DNA from: Lacrimispora sp. 210928-DFI.3.58
GTDB lineage: Bacteria; Bacillota; Clostridia; Lachnospirales; Lachnospiraceae
Length of the DNA stretch: 64,000 bases
Assembly (NCBI RefSeq): GCF_020554865.1
Contig: NZ_JAJCIC010000003.1
Coordinates: 190,284 to 254,283 of the forward strand
Direction: 5' to 3'
Shown here: positions 15,447-23,805 of the stretch, one piece after another
How positions within the stretch are numbered: the stretch's first letter is position 1
Layout: the number at the start of each line of letters is the position of its first letter
Translations under genes and position numbers: made by a program
The notes under the pieces: model-generated
Told to the model about the DNA's origin: nothing
Database searches by the model: none
The model's input: the letters and a program-made list of their open reading frames with translations, nothing else

Positions 15447-17411
15447 CTACTCAGCCAGCTCTTCCCACAGCTCATACAGTTCCTCCAGCTTTGCTGCGAT
15501 ATCTTCCTTCTCCTTGTTCAGCTCCATGAGCCGTCCCACATCAGTATAGACCTCCTCCTGGGACAGCAGAGAATCGATCTCCCCGTCTCTTGTCTCCAGG
15601 CTGTGGATGGTGTCCTCCACCTTTTTAAGGTCGTTCTGACGCTTCCTTAAGCGGGCCTGCTCCTCCTTCTGGGCCTTCCAATCCAGCTTGCTGCCCTCCG
15701 CAGTGGGAGCGGCAGAAGAAGAGATCTGAGCAGTCTGTGAAGCAGAAGAGGAGCCTTGAGAAAAGGCCTTCTGGGCAGCTGTCCGGGCCGCGAAGGCAGC
15801 CTCCACATCTTCCTTTTTCTCCAGATAATAGTCATAATTTCCAATATAGTTGATAAAGGCCTGGTTGGTCAAATCCAGTATCCTGGTGGCTGTCCTGTTG
15901 ATAAAATAGCGGTCGTGGGACACATAGAGCACTGTTCCCGTGTAGCGGCACAGGGCGCTCTCCAGGATCTCCTTTGAGGTGATATCCAGGTGGTTGGTAG
16001 GCTCGTCCAGAAGCAGGAAATTAGCATCTGAGAGCATGAGCTTTGCCAGGGAAACACGGCCGCGCTCACCGCCGCTTAAGTCCCCTATCTGCTTAAATAC
16101 ATCGTCTCCTGTGAACAGGAAGGAGGCTAAGGTGTTCCGTATCTGAGTATTGTTCATGGTGGGATAGGTATCCTGTATCTCATCAAACAGGGTCTTCTCC
16201 ATGTGAAGCACCTGGTGCTCCTGGTCATAATAGCCGATATGTACCTTGGCTCCCAGGCGGATATCCCCGGTATCGGCAGGGATCAGGCTGTTGATGATCT
16301 TGAGAAGCGTGGTCTTTCCGGTGCCGTTGTTGCCGATGATGGCAACACGCTCCCCGCGCTTGATCTCAAAGTCTACATTTTGGAACAATGTCTGGGAACC
16401 AAAGGACTTGCTTAAGCTGCGGACAGTGAGCACATCGTTTCCGCTGACCGTATCCGGCTCCAGGCGGATGTCCATGGAGTCGTTGACCTCCACAGGCTTT
16501 TCCAGGCGGTCGATCTTTTCCAGCATTTTTTCCCGGCTTTCCGCCCTGCGGATGGACTTTTCCCGGTTAAAGGATTTGAGTTTTGCAATGACGGCTTCCT
16601 GGTGTTTGATCTCCTGCTGCTGGTTTAAATAGGCGCGGATCTGGGCATCACGGAGCATTGCTTTTTTATCGCTGTAGGCAGAGTAATTGCCGGAAAAAAC
16701 AGTGGCATTGCCATTGTCCAGCTCGATGATCTTTGTCACCACACGGTCCAGGAAATAGCGGTCATGGGCAACGATGATAACGCTTCCGCTGTAGCCTTTT
16801 AAGTAGGTTTCAAGCCAGGCAATGGACTCCATATCCAGGTGATTGGTAGGCTCGTCAAGGAGCAGGATATCCGGCTTTGTGAGGAGCAGTTTTCCTAAGG
16901 AAACGCGGGTCTTCTGGCCTCCTGACAGGGCGTTTATGGGCTTTGAAAATTCCTCCTCCAGAAAGCCCAATCCCTTTAAGACTCCGGTGATCTCGCTCTG
17001 GTAGGCGTAGCCGTTTTCCAGCTCAAAGGTGTGGTTTAAGCGGCTGTATTCAGAGAGCATGTCCTCCAGCTCCTGGCCTGAGGCTGATTTCATCAAATGC
17101 TCCAGGCTTCGGATGCGCTCCTCCATCTGGATAATGGGGCGCTTTACTTCAAGAAGGGCATCGTAGATGGTTTCCGCCCCCATAAGATCCTGGTGCTGGG
17201 CCAGATAGCCGATGGAAGCGCCCTTGGTCCAGGCCACATTTCCCTCGTCACAGGGCATTTCTCCGATGATGATCTTCAGCAGGGTGGTCTTTCCGGCGCC
17301 GTTGATGCCCACGATGGCGGCTTTTTCATGCTCCTCTATATGAAATGATACACGCTTTAAAATATCATTTTCCCCAAATGATTTGCTTACATTGCTGCAC
17401 GATAAAATCAC
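15447..17411 (-). CDS. ABC-F family ATPase (ribosome-associated)
   Basis: A GTG start at 17411 is chosen: AAAGGAG lies six bases upstream and the protein then begins VILSCSNVSKSFGENDIL, typical for the family. The protein has 654 residues, two ABC domains and no membrane segments. Domain 1 has GINGAGKTTLLK, LSGGQKTRVSLGKLL and LLLDEPTNHLD; domain 2 has GNNGTGKTTLLK, LSGGERGRVSLAKLM and LLLDEPTNHLD. A charged linker lies between them, and a coiled-coil tail (EEQARLRKRQNDLKKVEDTIHSLE) is at the C-terminus. ABC-F proteins act on the ribosome E site in stalling rescue or antibiotic protection. The length fits the YdiF-like housekeeping group better than a specific resistance factor. Confidence 0.9.
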   Translation of the reverse strand: MILSCSNVSKSFGENDILKRVSFHIEEHEKAAIVGINGAGKTTLLKIIIGEMPCDEGNVAWTKGASIGYLAQHQDLMGAETIYDALLEVKRPIIQMEERIRSLEHLMKSASGQELEDMLSEYSRLNHTFELENGYAYQSEITGVLKGLGFLEEEFSKPINALSGGQKTRVSLGKLLLTKPDILLLDEPTNHLDMESIAWLETYLKGYSGSVIIVAHDRYFLDRVVTKIIELDNGNATVFSGNYSAYSDKKAMLRDAQIRAYLNQQQEIKHQEAVIAKLKSFNREKSIRRAESREKMLEKIDRLEKPVEVNDSMDIRLEPDTVSGNDVLTVRSLSKSFGSQTLFQNVDFEIKRGERVAIIGNNGTGKTTLLKIINSLIPADTGDIRLGAKVHIGYYDQEHQVLHMEKTLFDEIQDTYPTMNNTQIRNTLASFLFTGDDVFKQIGDLSGGERGRVSLAKLMLSDANFLLLDEPTNHLDITSKEILESALCRYTGTVLYVSHDRYFINRTATRILDLTNQAFINYIGNYDYYLEKKEDVEAAFAARTAAQKAFSQGSSSASQTAQISSSAAPTAEGSKLDWKAQKEEQARLRKRQNDLKKVEDTIHSLETRDGEIDSLLSQEEVYTDVGRLMELNKEKEDIAAKLEELYELWEELAE

Positions 17412-17459
17412 GGTAAACTCCTTTACATGTAAAATCACTAAAATTCTTCTGCATTGACA

Positions 17460-17488
17460 AGTATAATATAGGAAAATTATTTTTTCAA
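17460..17488 (-). promoter_or_regulatory. Sigma-A promoter for the ABC-F gene
   Basis: On the minus strand TTGAAA (17488-17483) and TATACT (17465-17460) are separated by 17 bases. It lies about 50 bases upstream of the GTG start and is back to back with the rex promoter. Confidence 0.7.
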
Positions 17489-17506
17489 GAACATACTGAA
17501 ACTGGT

Positions 17507-17535
17507 TTGACATTGTTTTGGCATATGTTTATAAT
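17507..17535 (+). promoter_or_regulatory. Consensus sigma-A promoter for rex
   Basis: TTGACA (17507-17512), a 17-base spacer and TATAAT (17530-17535) match the consensus at all 12 positions. The rex start is 51 bases further on. I see no Rex-type TTGTNAN...TTNACAA operator here, so autoregulation is not evident. Confidence 0.85.
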
Positions 17536-17585
17536 AGAAATATTGAAGAATGCTAGAAGAGTTACAAGAAGAAAGGTGAAATAGA

Positions 17586-18248
17586 ATGGAACGCAAAGAG
17601 ATATCCAGGGCAGTGATTTCACGTCTGCCCCGCTATTACCGATATCTTGGGGAACTGATCGAGGAAGGCGTTGAGCGTATTTCCTCCAATGAGCTCAGCA
17701 CCCGGATGAAGGTAACAGCATCACAGATACGTCAGGATTTAAACAATTTCGGAGGCTTTGGACAGCAGGGATATGGCTACAATGTGAAATATCTTTATTC
17801 CGAGATCGCGAAGATCCTGGGTATTGACCGGCAGCACAACCTGATCATCATAGGCGCAGGTAATCTGGGGCAGGCCATTGCCAATTATACGAATTTTGAG
17901 CGCAGAGGATTTGTTATCAAGGGGATGTTCGATATCAATCCAAAGCTCATTGGCCTTGTGATACGTGGTATTGAGATCCGTTCTGTGGATGATCTGGAAA
18001 CCTTTATCAGAGAGCATGAGATCCAGATCGCAGCACTTACTATACCGAAGACAAAAGCTCCTGAGATCGCAGACCGCCTGGTACATGCAGGTGTGAAGGC
18101 GATCTGGAATTTTGCCCACACCGATCTGGTGGTACCAGACGATGTGGTGGTGGAGAATGTCCATCTGTCAGAGAGCCTTATGCGCCTTTCATACCGTGTA
18201 TGTAGTATGCAGGACCAATGGGAGCAGGACAACAAGCAGTCAAAATAA
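17586..18248 (+). CDS. rex: Redox-sensing transcriptional repressor Rex
   Basis: Rex senses the NADH/NAD+ ratio and represses fermentation and electron-transfer genes. The 220-residue protein has an N-terminal winged helix (AVISRLPRYYRYLGELIEEGVERISSNELSTRM, TASQIRQDLNNFGGFGQQGYGY). The Rossmann domain has IIIGAGNLGQAIANY and a C-terminal swapped helix. AAGAAAGG precedes the start. It opens a run with acpS and nnrD/E, 21 bases before acpS. Confidence 0.95.
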   Translation: MERKEISRAVISRLPRYYRYLGELIEEGVERISSNELSTRMKVTASQIRQDLNNFGGFGQQGYGYNVKYLYSEIAKILGIDRQHNLIIIGAGNLGQAIANYTNFERRGFVIKGMFDINPKLIGLVIRGIEIRSVDDLETFIREHEIQIAALTIPKTKAPEIADRLVHAGVKAIWNFAHTDLVVPDDVVVENVHLSESLMRLSYRVCSMQDQWEQDNKQSK

Positions 18249-18269
18249 GTTGCAGGAAGCATAGAACGC

Positions 18270-18650
18270 ATGATACTGGGAGTAGGGACTGATTTAGTTG
18301 AAATAGACCGCATCCGCAAAGCCTGTGAAAAGGATTATTTTGTGGTGCGCACATTTACTGAGATGGAAAGCCGGCAGGCAAAGGGGTCAGCCTCTAAGCT
18401 AGCCGGCTCTTTTGCTGTAAAGGAAGCAGTGGCAAAGGTCCTTGGCACAGGTTTCCGAACCTTTATGCCCATTGATGTGGAGGTGCTGCGGGATGAATTG
18501 GGAAAGCCCTATGTGCGCCTCTACGGGGGAGCCCTTGTCAGGTTTCAGGAGATGGGGATGGAGCGCATAGAGGTGTCCATTTCCAACACAGGCGAATATG
18601 CCATGGCCTTTGCCGTGGGCGAGGGCGGCGAAAGAGGAGGTATGCCATGA
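18270..18650 (+). CDS. acpS: Holo-[acyl-carrier-protein] synthase
   Basis: AcpS transfers 4-phosphopantetheine from CoA to acyl carrier protein for fatty acid synthesis. The 126-residue length is normal. The family motifs ILGVGTDLVEIDRI (Mg-binding Asp) and LAGSFAVKEAVAKVLGTG (Glu and Lys of the active site) are both present. The stop overlaps the nnrD/E start by four bases (ATGA), so the two are translationally coupled. Confidence 0.95.
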   Translation: MILGVGTDLVEIDRIRKACEKDYFVVRTFTEMESRQAKGSASKLAGSFAVKEAVAKVLGTGFRTFMPIDVEVLRDELGKPYVRLYGGALVRFQEMGMERIEVSISNTGEYAMAFAVGEGGERGGMP

Positions 18651-20242
18651 GAAAGCTTGTAACGGGAAGGCGGATGAAGGAGATTGACGCCTACACCATA
18701 AAGGACATAGGGATCCCTTCCATGGTGCTTATGGAGAGGGCGGCCCTGGCGGCAGCGCTGGAGGCAGAAAAAGAGGCAGAGGAAGGCAGTGTGATCTGGG
18801 CTGTCTGCGGTATTGGCAACAATGGTGCGGACGGCGTGGCGGCTGCCAGAATGCTGCATCTGAAGGGGTATGATGCCAGGGTCGTGCTGGCAGGAGACCG
18901 GACGCGGGGCACAGAGGAATTTAAGAGCCAGCTTGCGATCGCAGAAAGGCTGGGCGTGGCTGTGTCAGTCTGGCAGGAGATGGAGGGCAGAAGCTGTGAT
19001 ATACTGGTGGATGCCCTTTTTGGCGTTGGCTTAAGCAGGATGATCGAGGGAGAGTACAGGCTGTGCATGGAAATGCTGGAGAGACTTCCTAAGAGGCCTT
19101 ATACGGTTGCTGTGGATGTGCCCTCCGGTATCCATTCCGATACAGGGGCCGTGATGGGGATTGCCCTGAGGGCCGATGTGACAGTCACCTTTGGATGGGA
19201 AAAACTGGGAACGGCCCTTTATCCGGGACGGGAGTATGCAGGCCGCGTCATCATCGATCCCGTGGGCTTTCCACCGGCGGCATTGGAGGACGCTCCCGGC
19301 CAGGGGAATCCTTCTGAAGGCGGAGAGCCTTTGAGCGCCTTTTCAGAAGACCTTTCCGAAGACCGTCCGGGAAATCTTCCCCTGGGCTGGGCTGCTGCCT
19401 ATGAAAAGAAAGATCTGGAACGGATCCCCGGAAGGCGGGCCTACTCCAACAAAGGGACCTTTGGCCGTGTCCTCATAGCAGCGGGCTCGAAGGATATGTG
19501 CGGAGCCGCTTACTTAAGCGCCCTGGCTGCCTACAGGACGGGGGCAGGTCTTGTGAAGATACTGACCGTGGAGGAGAACCGGCAGGCGTTAAAGACCCTT
19601 CTTCCGGAGGCTATTTTGGCTGTGTACAGGCCGGAGCAAATCCTGGAGGGACGCGAGGCCTTCCGGGAAATGATAGAGGAGCAGATGAACTGGGCCGATG
19701 TGGTGGTGCTGGGGCCGGGGCTTGGAACAGAGGATTATGCAGAGTATCTGGTGGAGGATATCCTGACAAGCGCCTTTGTTCCGGTCATCCTTGATGCGGA
19801 CGGGCTTAATCTGGTAGCTGCTCACCCGTATCTGACGGCATACTATACAGAAAATATTGTTATCACACCCCATCTGGGAGAGATGGCACGTCTGACAGGA
19901 CAGTCTGTAAAGGAGATCCAGGAGGATCTTCCCGGAGCGGCCTTAAGCTATGCCTCCCGCTACGGGATCACCTGCGTTTTAAAGGACGCTGCTTCTGTGG
20001 TGGCTGGAAAGGATGGGGAGCTCTATATTAACACAAGCGGCTGCAGCGCCATGGCAAAGGCAGGCTCCGGCGATGTGCTTACAGGCATCATCGCCGGACT
20101 CATGGCTATGGGGCTGGAGGTAGAGGATGCCGCATGTCTGGGCGTGTATGTCCATGGACTGGCAGGAGAAGCAGCCAGTGTATCGGGAGGCCACAGCCTT
20201 CTTGCCACAGAGCTTGCCAATGCAGTGGAGCAGGTGCTGTAG
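18647..20242 (+). CDS. nnrD/nnrE (fused): Bifunctional NAD(P)H-hydrate epimerase/ADP-dependent dehydratase
   Basis: This 531-residue fusion repairs damaged NAD(P)H hydrates. The N-terminal YjeF-type epimerase domain (about 1-215) has VCGIGNNGADGVAAARML and VDVPSGIHSDTGAVMG. A variable linker (about 216-260) precedes the C-terminal carbohydrate-kinase-fold dehydratase, with GAAYLSALAAYRTGAGLVKI, VVLGPGLG, ILDADGLNLVA and MAKAGSGDVLTGIIAGLM. AGAGGAGG gives the start. Placement after acpS and before alr is the common Firmicutes order. Confidence 0.93.
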   Translation: MRKLVTGRRMKEIDAYTIKDIGIPSMVLMERAALAAALEAEKEAEEGSVIWAVCGIGNNGADGVAAARMLHLKGYDARVVLAGDRTRGTEEFKSQLAIAERLGVAVSVWQEMEGRSCDILVDALFGVGLSRMIEGEYRLCMEMLERLPKRPYTVAVDVPSGIHSDTGAVMGIALRADVTVTFGWEKLGTALYPGREYAGRVIIDPVGFPPAALEDAPGQGNPSEGGEPLSAFSEDLSEDRPGNLPLGWAAAYEKKDLERIPGRRAYSNKGTFGRVLIAAGSKDMCGAAYLSALAAYRTGAGLVKILTVEENRQALKTLLPEAILAVYRPEQILEGREAFREMIEEQMNWADVVVLGPGLGTEDYAEYLVEDILTSAFVPVILDADGLNLVAAHPYLTAYYTENIVITPHLGEMARLTGQSVKEIQEDLPGAALSYASRYGITCVLKDAASVVAGKDGELYINTSGCSAMAKAGSGDVLTGIIAGLMAMGLEVEDAACLGVYVHGLAGEAASVSGGHSLLATELANAVEQVL

Positions 20243-20256
20243 TCATAGGCTTACGA

Positions 20257-20301
20257 TACCCTCAGTGGACAAGGCGTGTGTGCCCTCGACCACTGAGGGT
20301 A
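20257..20301. other. 12-bp perfect hairpin between nnrD/E and alr
   Basis: TACCCTCAGTGG (20257-20268) pairs with CCACTGAGGGTA (20290-20301), loop 21 nt. It lies 14 bases after the nnrD/E stop and 33 bases before alr. There is no T-run, so it is better viewed as an intercistronic stem than a confirmed terminator. Confidence 0.5.
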
Positions 20302-20334
20302 ATTGAAAATGGAAAACAAAGGGAGGACATTGTC

Positions 20335-21525
20335 ATGAGACCCTACAGCAGGGTATATGCAGCCATTGATCTGGATGCGGTTGTGTCAAATATGAAAGAG
20401 ATGAAGGAGAATCTGCCGCCTTCCACGGCCATGATCGGGGTGGTAAAGACAGACGGATACGGCCACGGCGCTGTTCCTGTTGCCAGGGCCATTGATCCTT
20501 ATGTAGAGGGCTATGCGGTGGCTACGATCGATGAAGCCATCATACTGCGCCGTCACGGGATCAAGAAGATGATATTGATCCTGGGTGTCACCCACGAGTC
20601 CAGGTACGGGGAGCTTCTGCGCTATGACATCCGCCCGGCCATATTCCAATATGAGAAGGCGAAAGCACTTTCCGACCTTGCGGTAAAGAACGGGAAAACA
20701 GCCTTCATCCATCTGGCAGTGGATACCGGCATGGGGCGCATCGGCATGAAGCCGGACAAGGCTTCTGCTGATATGGCAGAGAGGATGAGCAGGCTTCCCG
20801 GACTGCGCATTGAGGGAATGTTCACCCATTTCGCCAGGGCGGATGAGGCGGATAAGGCTGCCTATGAGGCCCAGTATCAGGCATACCTGCGCTTTCTGGG
20901 CTACTTGGAGGAGCGTGGAGTGGCGATCCCCATCCGCCACTGCTCCAACAGTGCAGGGATCATCGAGTCCCTGGGCTCCAACAGCCTTGATATGGTGCGT
21001 GCGGGCATTTCCATCTACGGGCTCTATCCTTCCGACGAGGTGGACAGGGAGGCCGTAAAGCTCCGTCCCGCTATGGCATTAAAGAGCGTCATCACCTACA
21101 TAAAGGATATGGAGCCGGGATGTCCCATCAGCTATGGGGGTACCTATGTGACAGAGAAGCCCATGAGAGTGGCTACCATCCCTGTGGGTTACGGGGACGG
21201 CTATCTGCGCAGCCTTTCCGGCAAGGCCTCTGTCCTGATCCGCGGAAAGCGGGCCCGGATCCTGGGACGTGTGTGCATGGACCAGTTTATGGTGGATGTC
21301 ACGGATATCCCGGAGGCCTGTGAGGATGACGAGGTCACCCTGATCGGCAGGGACGGGGACGATGAGATCACAGTGGAGGAGCTGGCAGCCTTAGGCGGCG
21401 GCTTCCACTATGAGATGGTCTGCAATCTGGGAAAGAGGGTTCCCAGAGTCTATGTAAGAGGCGGGCAGATCGTTGGCACAAAGGATTATTTCCACGATGT
21501 ATATGAGGGCTTTGGCTATATGTAG
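20335..21525 (+). CDS. alr: Alanine racemase
   Basis: Alr is a PLP enzyme that makes D-alanine for peptidoglycan. ATG at 20335 is set by GGGAGGACATTGTC; longer in-frame extensions run into nnrD/E and are not real. The 396-residue protein has the PLP lysine in VVKTDGYGHGAVPVARA, the second catalytic region ISYGGTYVTEKPMRVATIPVGYGDGYLR, and RICMDQ-like VCMDQFMVDVTDI. The substitution TDGYGHG for the commoner ANAYGHG is common in Clostridia. A mazF-type gene follows, as in Bacillus. Confidence 0.95.
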   Translation: MRPYSRVYAAIDLDAVVSNMKEMKENLPPSTAMIGVVKTDGYGHGAVPVARAIDPYVEGYAVATIDEAIILRRHGIKKMILILGVTHESRYGELLRYDIRPAIFQYEKAKALSDLAVKNGKTAFIHLAVDTGMGRIGMKPDKASADMAERMSRLPGLRIEGMFTHFARADEADKAAYEAQYQAYLRFLGYLEERGVAIPIRHCSNSAGIIESLGSNSLDMVRAGISIYGLYPSDEVDREAVKLRPAMALKSVITYIKDMEPGCPISYGGTYVTEKPMRVATIPVGYGDGYLRSLSGKASVLIRGKRARILGRVCMDQFMVDVTDIPEACEDDEVTLIGRDGDDEITVEELAALGGGFHYEMVCNLGKRVPRVYVRGGQIVGTKDYFHDVYEGFGYM

Positions 21526-21658
21526 CAGCAGTTCTGGCAGGCTCCAAAGAAAGTCCTCCGTCATATGATAATCATGCAGGGGTCCACCTGTGTATACCTG
21601 GGGGAAAACAGGTCAATACTAGATGGAAAGGTGACAAAAATGACGGAGTGTGAGCAGT

Positions 21659-22006
21659 GTGATTATCAGACGTGGAGATATTTATTATGCAGATTTGCGG
21701 CCGGTGGTGGGTTCCGAGCAGGGAGGCGTCCGTCCTGTGCTGGTGATACAGAACGATGTGGGAAATAAGCACAGCCCCACGGTGATCTGCGCAGCCATTA
21801 CCTCCAGGATGAACAAGGCAAAGCTTCCTACCCATGTGGAGCTCTGTGCCAGGCGGTATTCCATGGTAAAGGATTCCGTCATCCTGCTGGAGCAGCTGCG
21901 GACCATTGACAAGCAGAGGCTCAGGGAGAAAATATGCCATATTGACGGGGAGCTGCAGCAGAAGGTGGACGAGGCGCTGATGATAAGCCTGGAGCTGCAT
22001 ACATAA
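21659..22006 (+). CDS. MazF/PemK (EndoA) family endoribonuclease toxin
   Basis: This 115-residue protein matches the Firmicutes MazF/EndoA pattern [38 protein letters not shown] and [10 protein letters not shown]. These are mRNA interferases that cut at short sequence motifs. GTG at 21659 is preferred over GTG at 21650 because CGGAG (21644-21648) is then 10 bases away and the protein starts in the usual VIIRRG way. In Bacillus the antitoxin gene sits between alr and this gene. Here the 133-base gap has no convincing ORF, so the toxin appears unpaired locally. Confidence 0.88.
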   Translation: MIIRRGDIYYADLRPVVGSEQGGVRPVLVIQNDVGNKHSPTVICAAITSRMNKAKLPTHVELCARRYSMVKDSVILLEQLRTIDKQRLREKICHIDGELQQKVDEALMISLELHT

Positions 22007-22078
22007 GTAGCTGCAGCGTATGAGGTCAGACAGGTCTGCGTGCTTGCTGCGCAGCCATACAAAGGATGGAGAAGGAAA

Positions 22079-22150
22079 ATGAGGGGCTTCAGGAGGTTTT
22101 TCTGGGATAAATTCTGGGAGAAAGGATTGGGCCTCATTGACGAAATCTAA
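22079..22150 (+). CDS. Candidate 23-residue amphipathic micropeptide
   Basis: ATG at 22079 follows GGAGAAGG with seven bases of spacing. The peptide MRGFRRFFWDKFWEKGLGL(IDEI) is rich in aromatic and basic residues that could form an amphipathic helix at a membrane. It sits 72 bases after mazF in the same direction. The ribosome binding site and composition are the only support; no homologue is known to me. Confidence 0.35.
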   Translation: MRGFRRFFWDKFWEKGLGLIDEI

Positions 22151-22191
22151 GAAAAATGCTATGATAAGCAGAGTTATGCCATTTATTACTG

Positions 22192-22255
22192 TGAAAGTCC
22201 TGCCGCCGTATAGGCGGCATGTATTCAAGTATGCCAAATGCGTCCGCCAGACTTT
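22192..22255 (-). repeat. Structured dispersed repeat, copy B
   Basis: In reverse complement this reads AAAGTCTGGCGGACGCA, then TTGGCATAC, then TGCCGCCTATACGGCGGC, ending ACTTTCA. It matches copy A at 250-314 at about 54 of 65 positions, with changes spread evenly and the central GCCGCC/GGCGGC stem preserved. It is intergenic, between mazF and the CBS-domain gene. Confidence 0.65.
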
Positions 22256-22356
22256 CGCGGTGCGGTAGTGCGTCCGCCCGCTGGACGCATGTAGGTTTAG
22301 CAGGGCATTTCTCTGCTTTTCATGTTTCAGGTTAAGAAAGGAGTCTTTTTTTTATT

Positions 22357-23805
22357 ATGGACGATGGTTATTCGCCTGTCAGTATTTTGATTCTCATTGG
22401 TTTCATTCTGCTGGAGGGGGCCTTCTACGGTTTTGGCTCTGCCATTCAGAATGTAAATGAAGGAAAGCTGGAGGATGAGGCGGAGGAGGGCAACAAAAAG
22501 GCGGCCCGCCTTCTTGAATTTGTAAACCGGCCAGGCAGGTTTATACATACGATCCAGATCACCACTCATCTGATCGGCATGATCACAGGCGCTGTTATAC
22601 TTCCGGTGCAGGTAAGGCAGTTTTTGAAGGCTGTGTTAAAGCCGGGTGAAGAATCGATTGGCAAGGCTTCCGGGAACGGCTTCCTGACTGGTCCCTGGTG
22701 GGGGCAGACTCTGGGGGTCGTATTCGTCACCCTGGTGCTCCTTCTTCTGATCATCAGCTTTGGAATCGTTATCCCCAAACGGCTGGCAAAGAAGAATCCG
22801 GAAAAATGGGGCTACCATATGCTCCCGGCAGTGCTGCTTGTCACTGGTGTCTTCCTGCCCCTCACAAAGGTCATCACCCTGATATCCGGGCTGATTCTGA
22901 AGGCCTTTGGGACGGAGCTTTCCGACGAGGATGACAATGTAACAGAAGAAGATATCATGTCCATGGTAAATGAAGGTCATGAGCAGGGCGTGTTAGAGGC
23001 GGATGAGACAGAAATGATCACCAACATCTTTGAGCTGGGGGATAAGGATGCCTCCGATATCATGACCCACCGCACCAACATCACGGCCCTGGACGGCTCT
23101 ATGCCCCTAAAGGAGGCAGTGGACTTTATTTTGAGTGAAGGGGTGAACACCCGCTATCCTGTCTACGGAGAAGATATTGATGACATTATCGGTATCCTCC
23201 ACTTGAGAGATGCCATTTCCTGCGCCTCAAAGGAGGACAAGGAGGATTGGCTCATAAAGGATATCCCAGGACTTTTGCGTGAGGCAAACTTTATACCTGA
23301 GACCAGGAACATTGACACCCTTTTTAAGGAAATGCAGTCAAAGAAGATCCACATGGAGATCGTAGTGGATGAGTATGGACAGACAGCAGGCCTTTTGACA
23401 ATGGAGGACATTCTGGAGGAGATCGTCGGAAATATCATGGATGAGTACGATGAGGAGGAGGAATTTATCACTCCGGGACCTGATGGCTCCTATGTCATGA
23501 GCGGCCTTACCCCTCTGGACGATGTGATGGATACCCTGGAGATGGAATTTGACCAGGAGGACCTGGATGCCTATGATACCCTGAATGGTTATCTGGTATC
23601 ACGCCTGGACCGCATCCCCCAGGAGGACGAGCAGCCGGAGGTGGACTTTGGCGGTTACCGCTTCAAGGTCATGAAAGCCGGAAATAAAATGATCGAGAGC
23701 GTTTTGGTCCAGAAGCTCCCCAGGGAGCAGCCGGAGGAAAAGAAAGAATTGGTGGAAGAGAAGAATGATGCAGTTAGCAAAGAGCACCAGGGAGATGTTT
23801 CATGA
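22357..23805 (+). CDS. CNNM/CorC-HlyC family membrane protein with CBS domains
   Basis: The 482-residue protein has an N-terminal DUF21/CNNM-type membrane region of about four helices (LILIGFILLEGAFYGFGSAI, VVFVTLVLLLLIISFGIVIPKRLA). A CBS pair follows (about residues 205-335; MTHRTNITALDGSMPL, YGEDIDDIIGILHLRDAI) and then a CorC_HlyC domain (about 370-455). Family members are linked to Mg2+/Co2+ export; the hemolysin name is historical. AAAGGAG precedes the start by about 12 bases. The end overlaps the next MATE gene by 41 bases. A second member is encoded at 49383. Confidence 0.85.
   Translation: MDDGYSPVSILILIGFILLEGAFYGFGSAIQNVNEGKLEDEAEEGNKKAARLLEFVNRPGRFIHTIQITTHLIGMITGAVILPVQVRQFLKAVLKPGEESIGKASGNGFLTGPWWGQTLGVVFVTLVLLLLIISFGIVIPKRLAKKNPEKWGYHMLPAVLLVTGVFLPLTKVITLISGLILKAFGTELSDEDDNVTEEDIMSMVNEGHEQGVLEADETEMITNIFELGDKDASDIMTHRTNITALDGSMPLKEAVDFILSEGVNTRYPVYGEDIDDIIGILHLRDAISCASKEDKEDWLIKDIPGLLREANFIPETRNIDTLFKEMQSKKIHMEIVVDEYGQTAGLLTMEDILEEIVGNIMDEYDEEEEFITPGPDGSYVMSGLTPLDDVMDTLEMEFDQEDLDAYDTLNGYLVSRLDRIPQEDEQPEVDFGGYRFKVMKAGNKMIESVLVQKLPREQPEEKKELVEEKNDAVSKEHQGDVS

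Larger units (their letters stand above)
22007..22356. other. 350-base intergenic region with a small ORF, a dispersed repeat and a hairpin
   Basis: No annotated-size gene fits here. The stretch holds a possible 23-residue ORF (22079-22150), copy B of the structured repeat (22192-22255) and a TGCGTCC/GGACGCA hairpin (22269-22289). The AAAGGAG site of the next gene lies at about 22336-22342. Confidence 0.6.

Noticed and set aside
15447..17411. Specific antibiotic-resistance ABC-F protein
   Set aside because: Length, linker and C-terminal coiled coil are like the housekeeping YdiF-type group; no resistance gene context.
17500..17585. Rex self-operator upstream of rex
   Set aside because: No TTGTNAN-spacer-TTNACAA palindrome is present around the promoter.
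21565..21768. ORF of 67 codons between alr and mazF as a possible antitoxin
   Set aside because: It overlaps mazF out of frame for half its length, has no ribosome binding site at a useful distance, and its Cys/Gly-rich product has no antitoxin-like helix or DNA-binding pattern.
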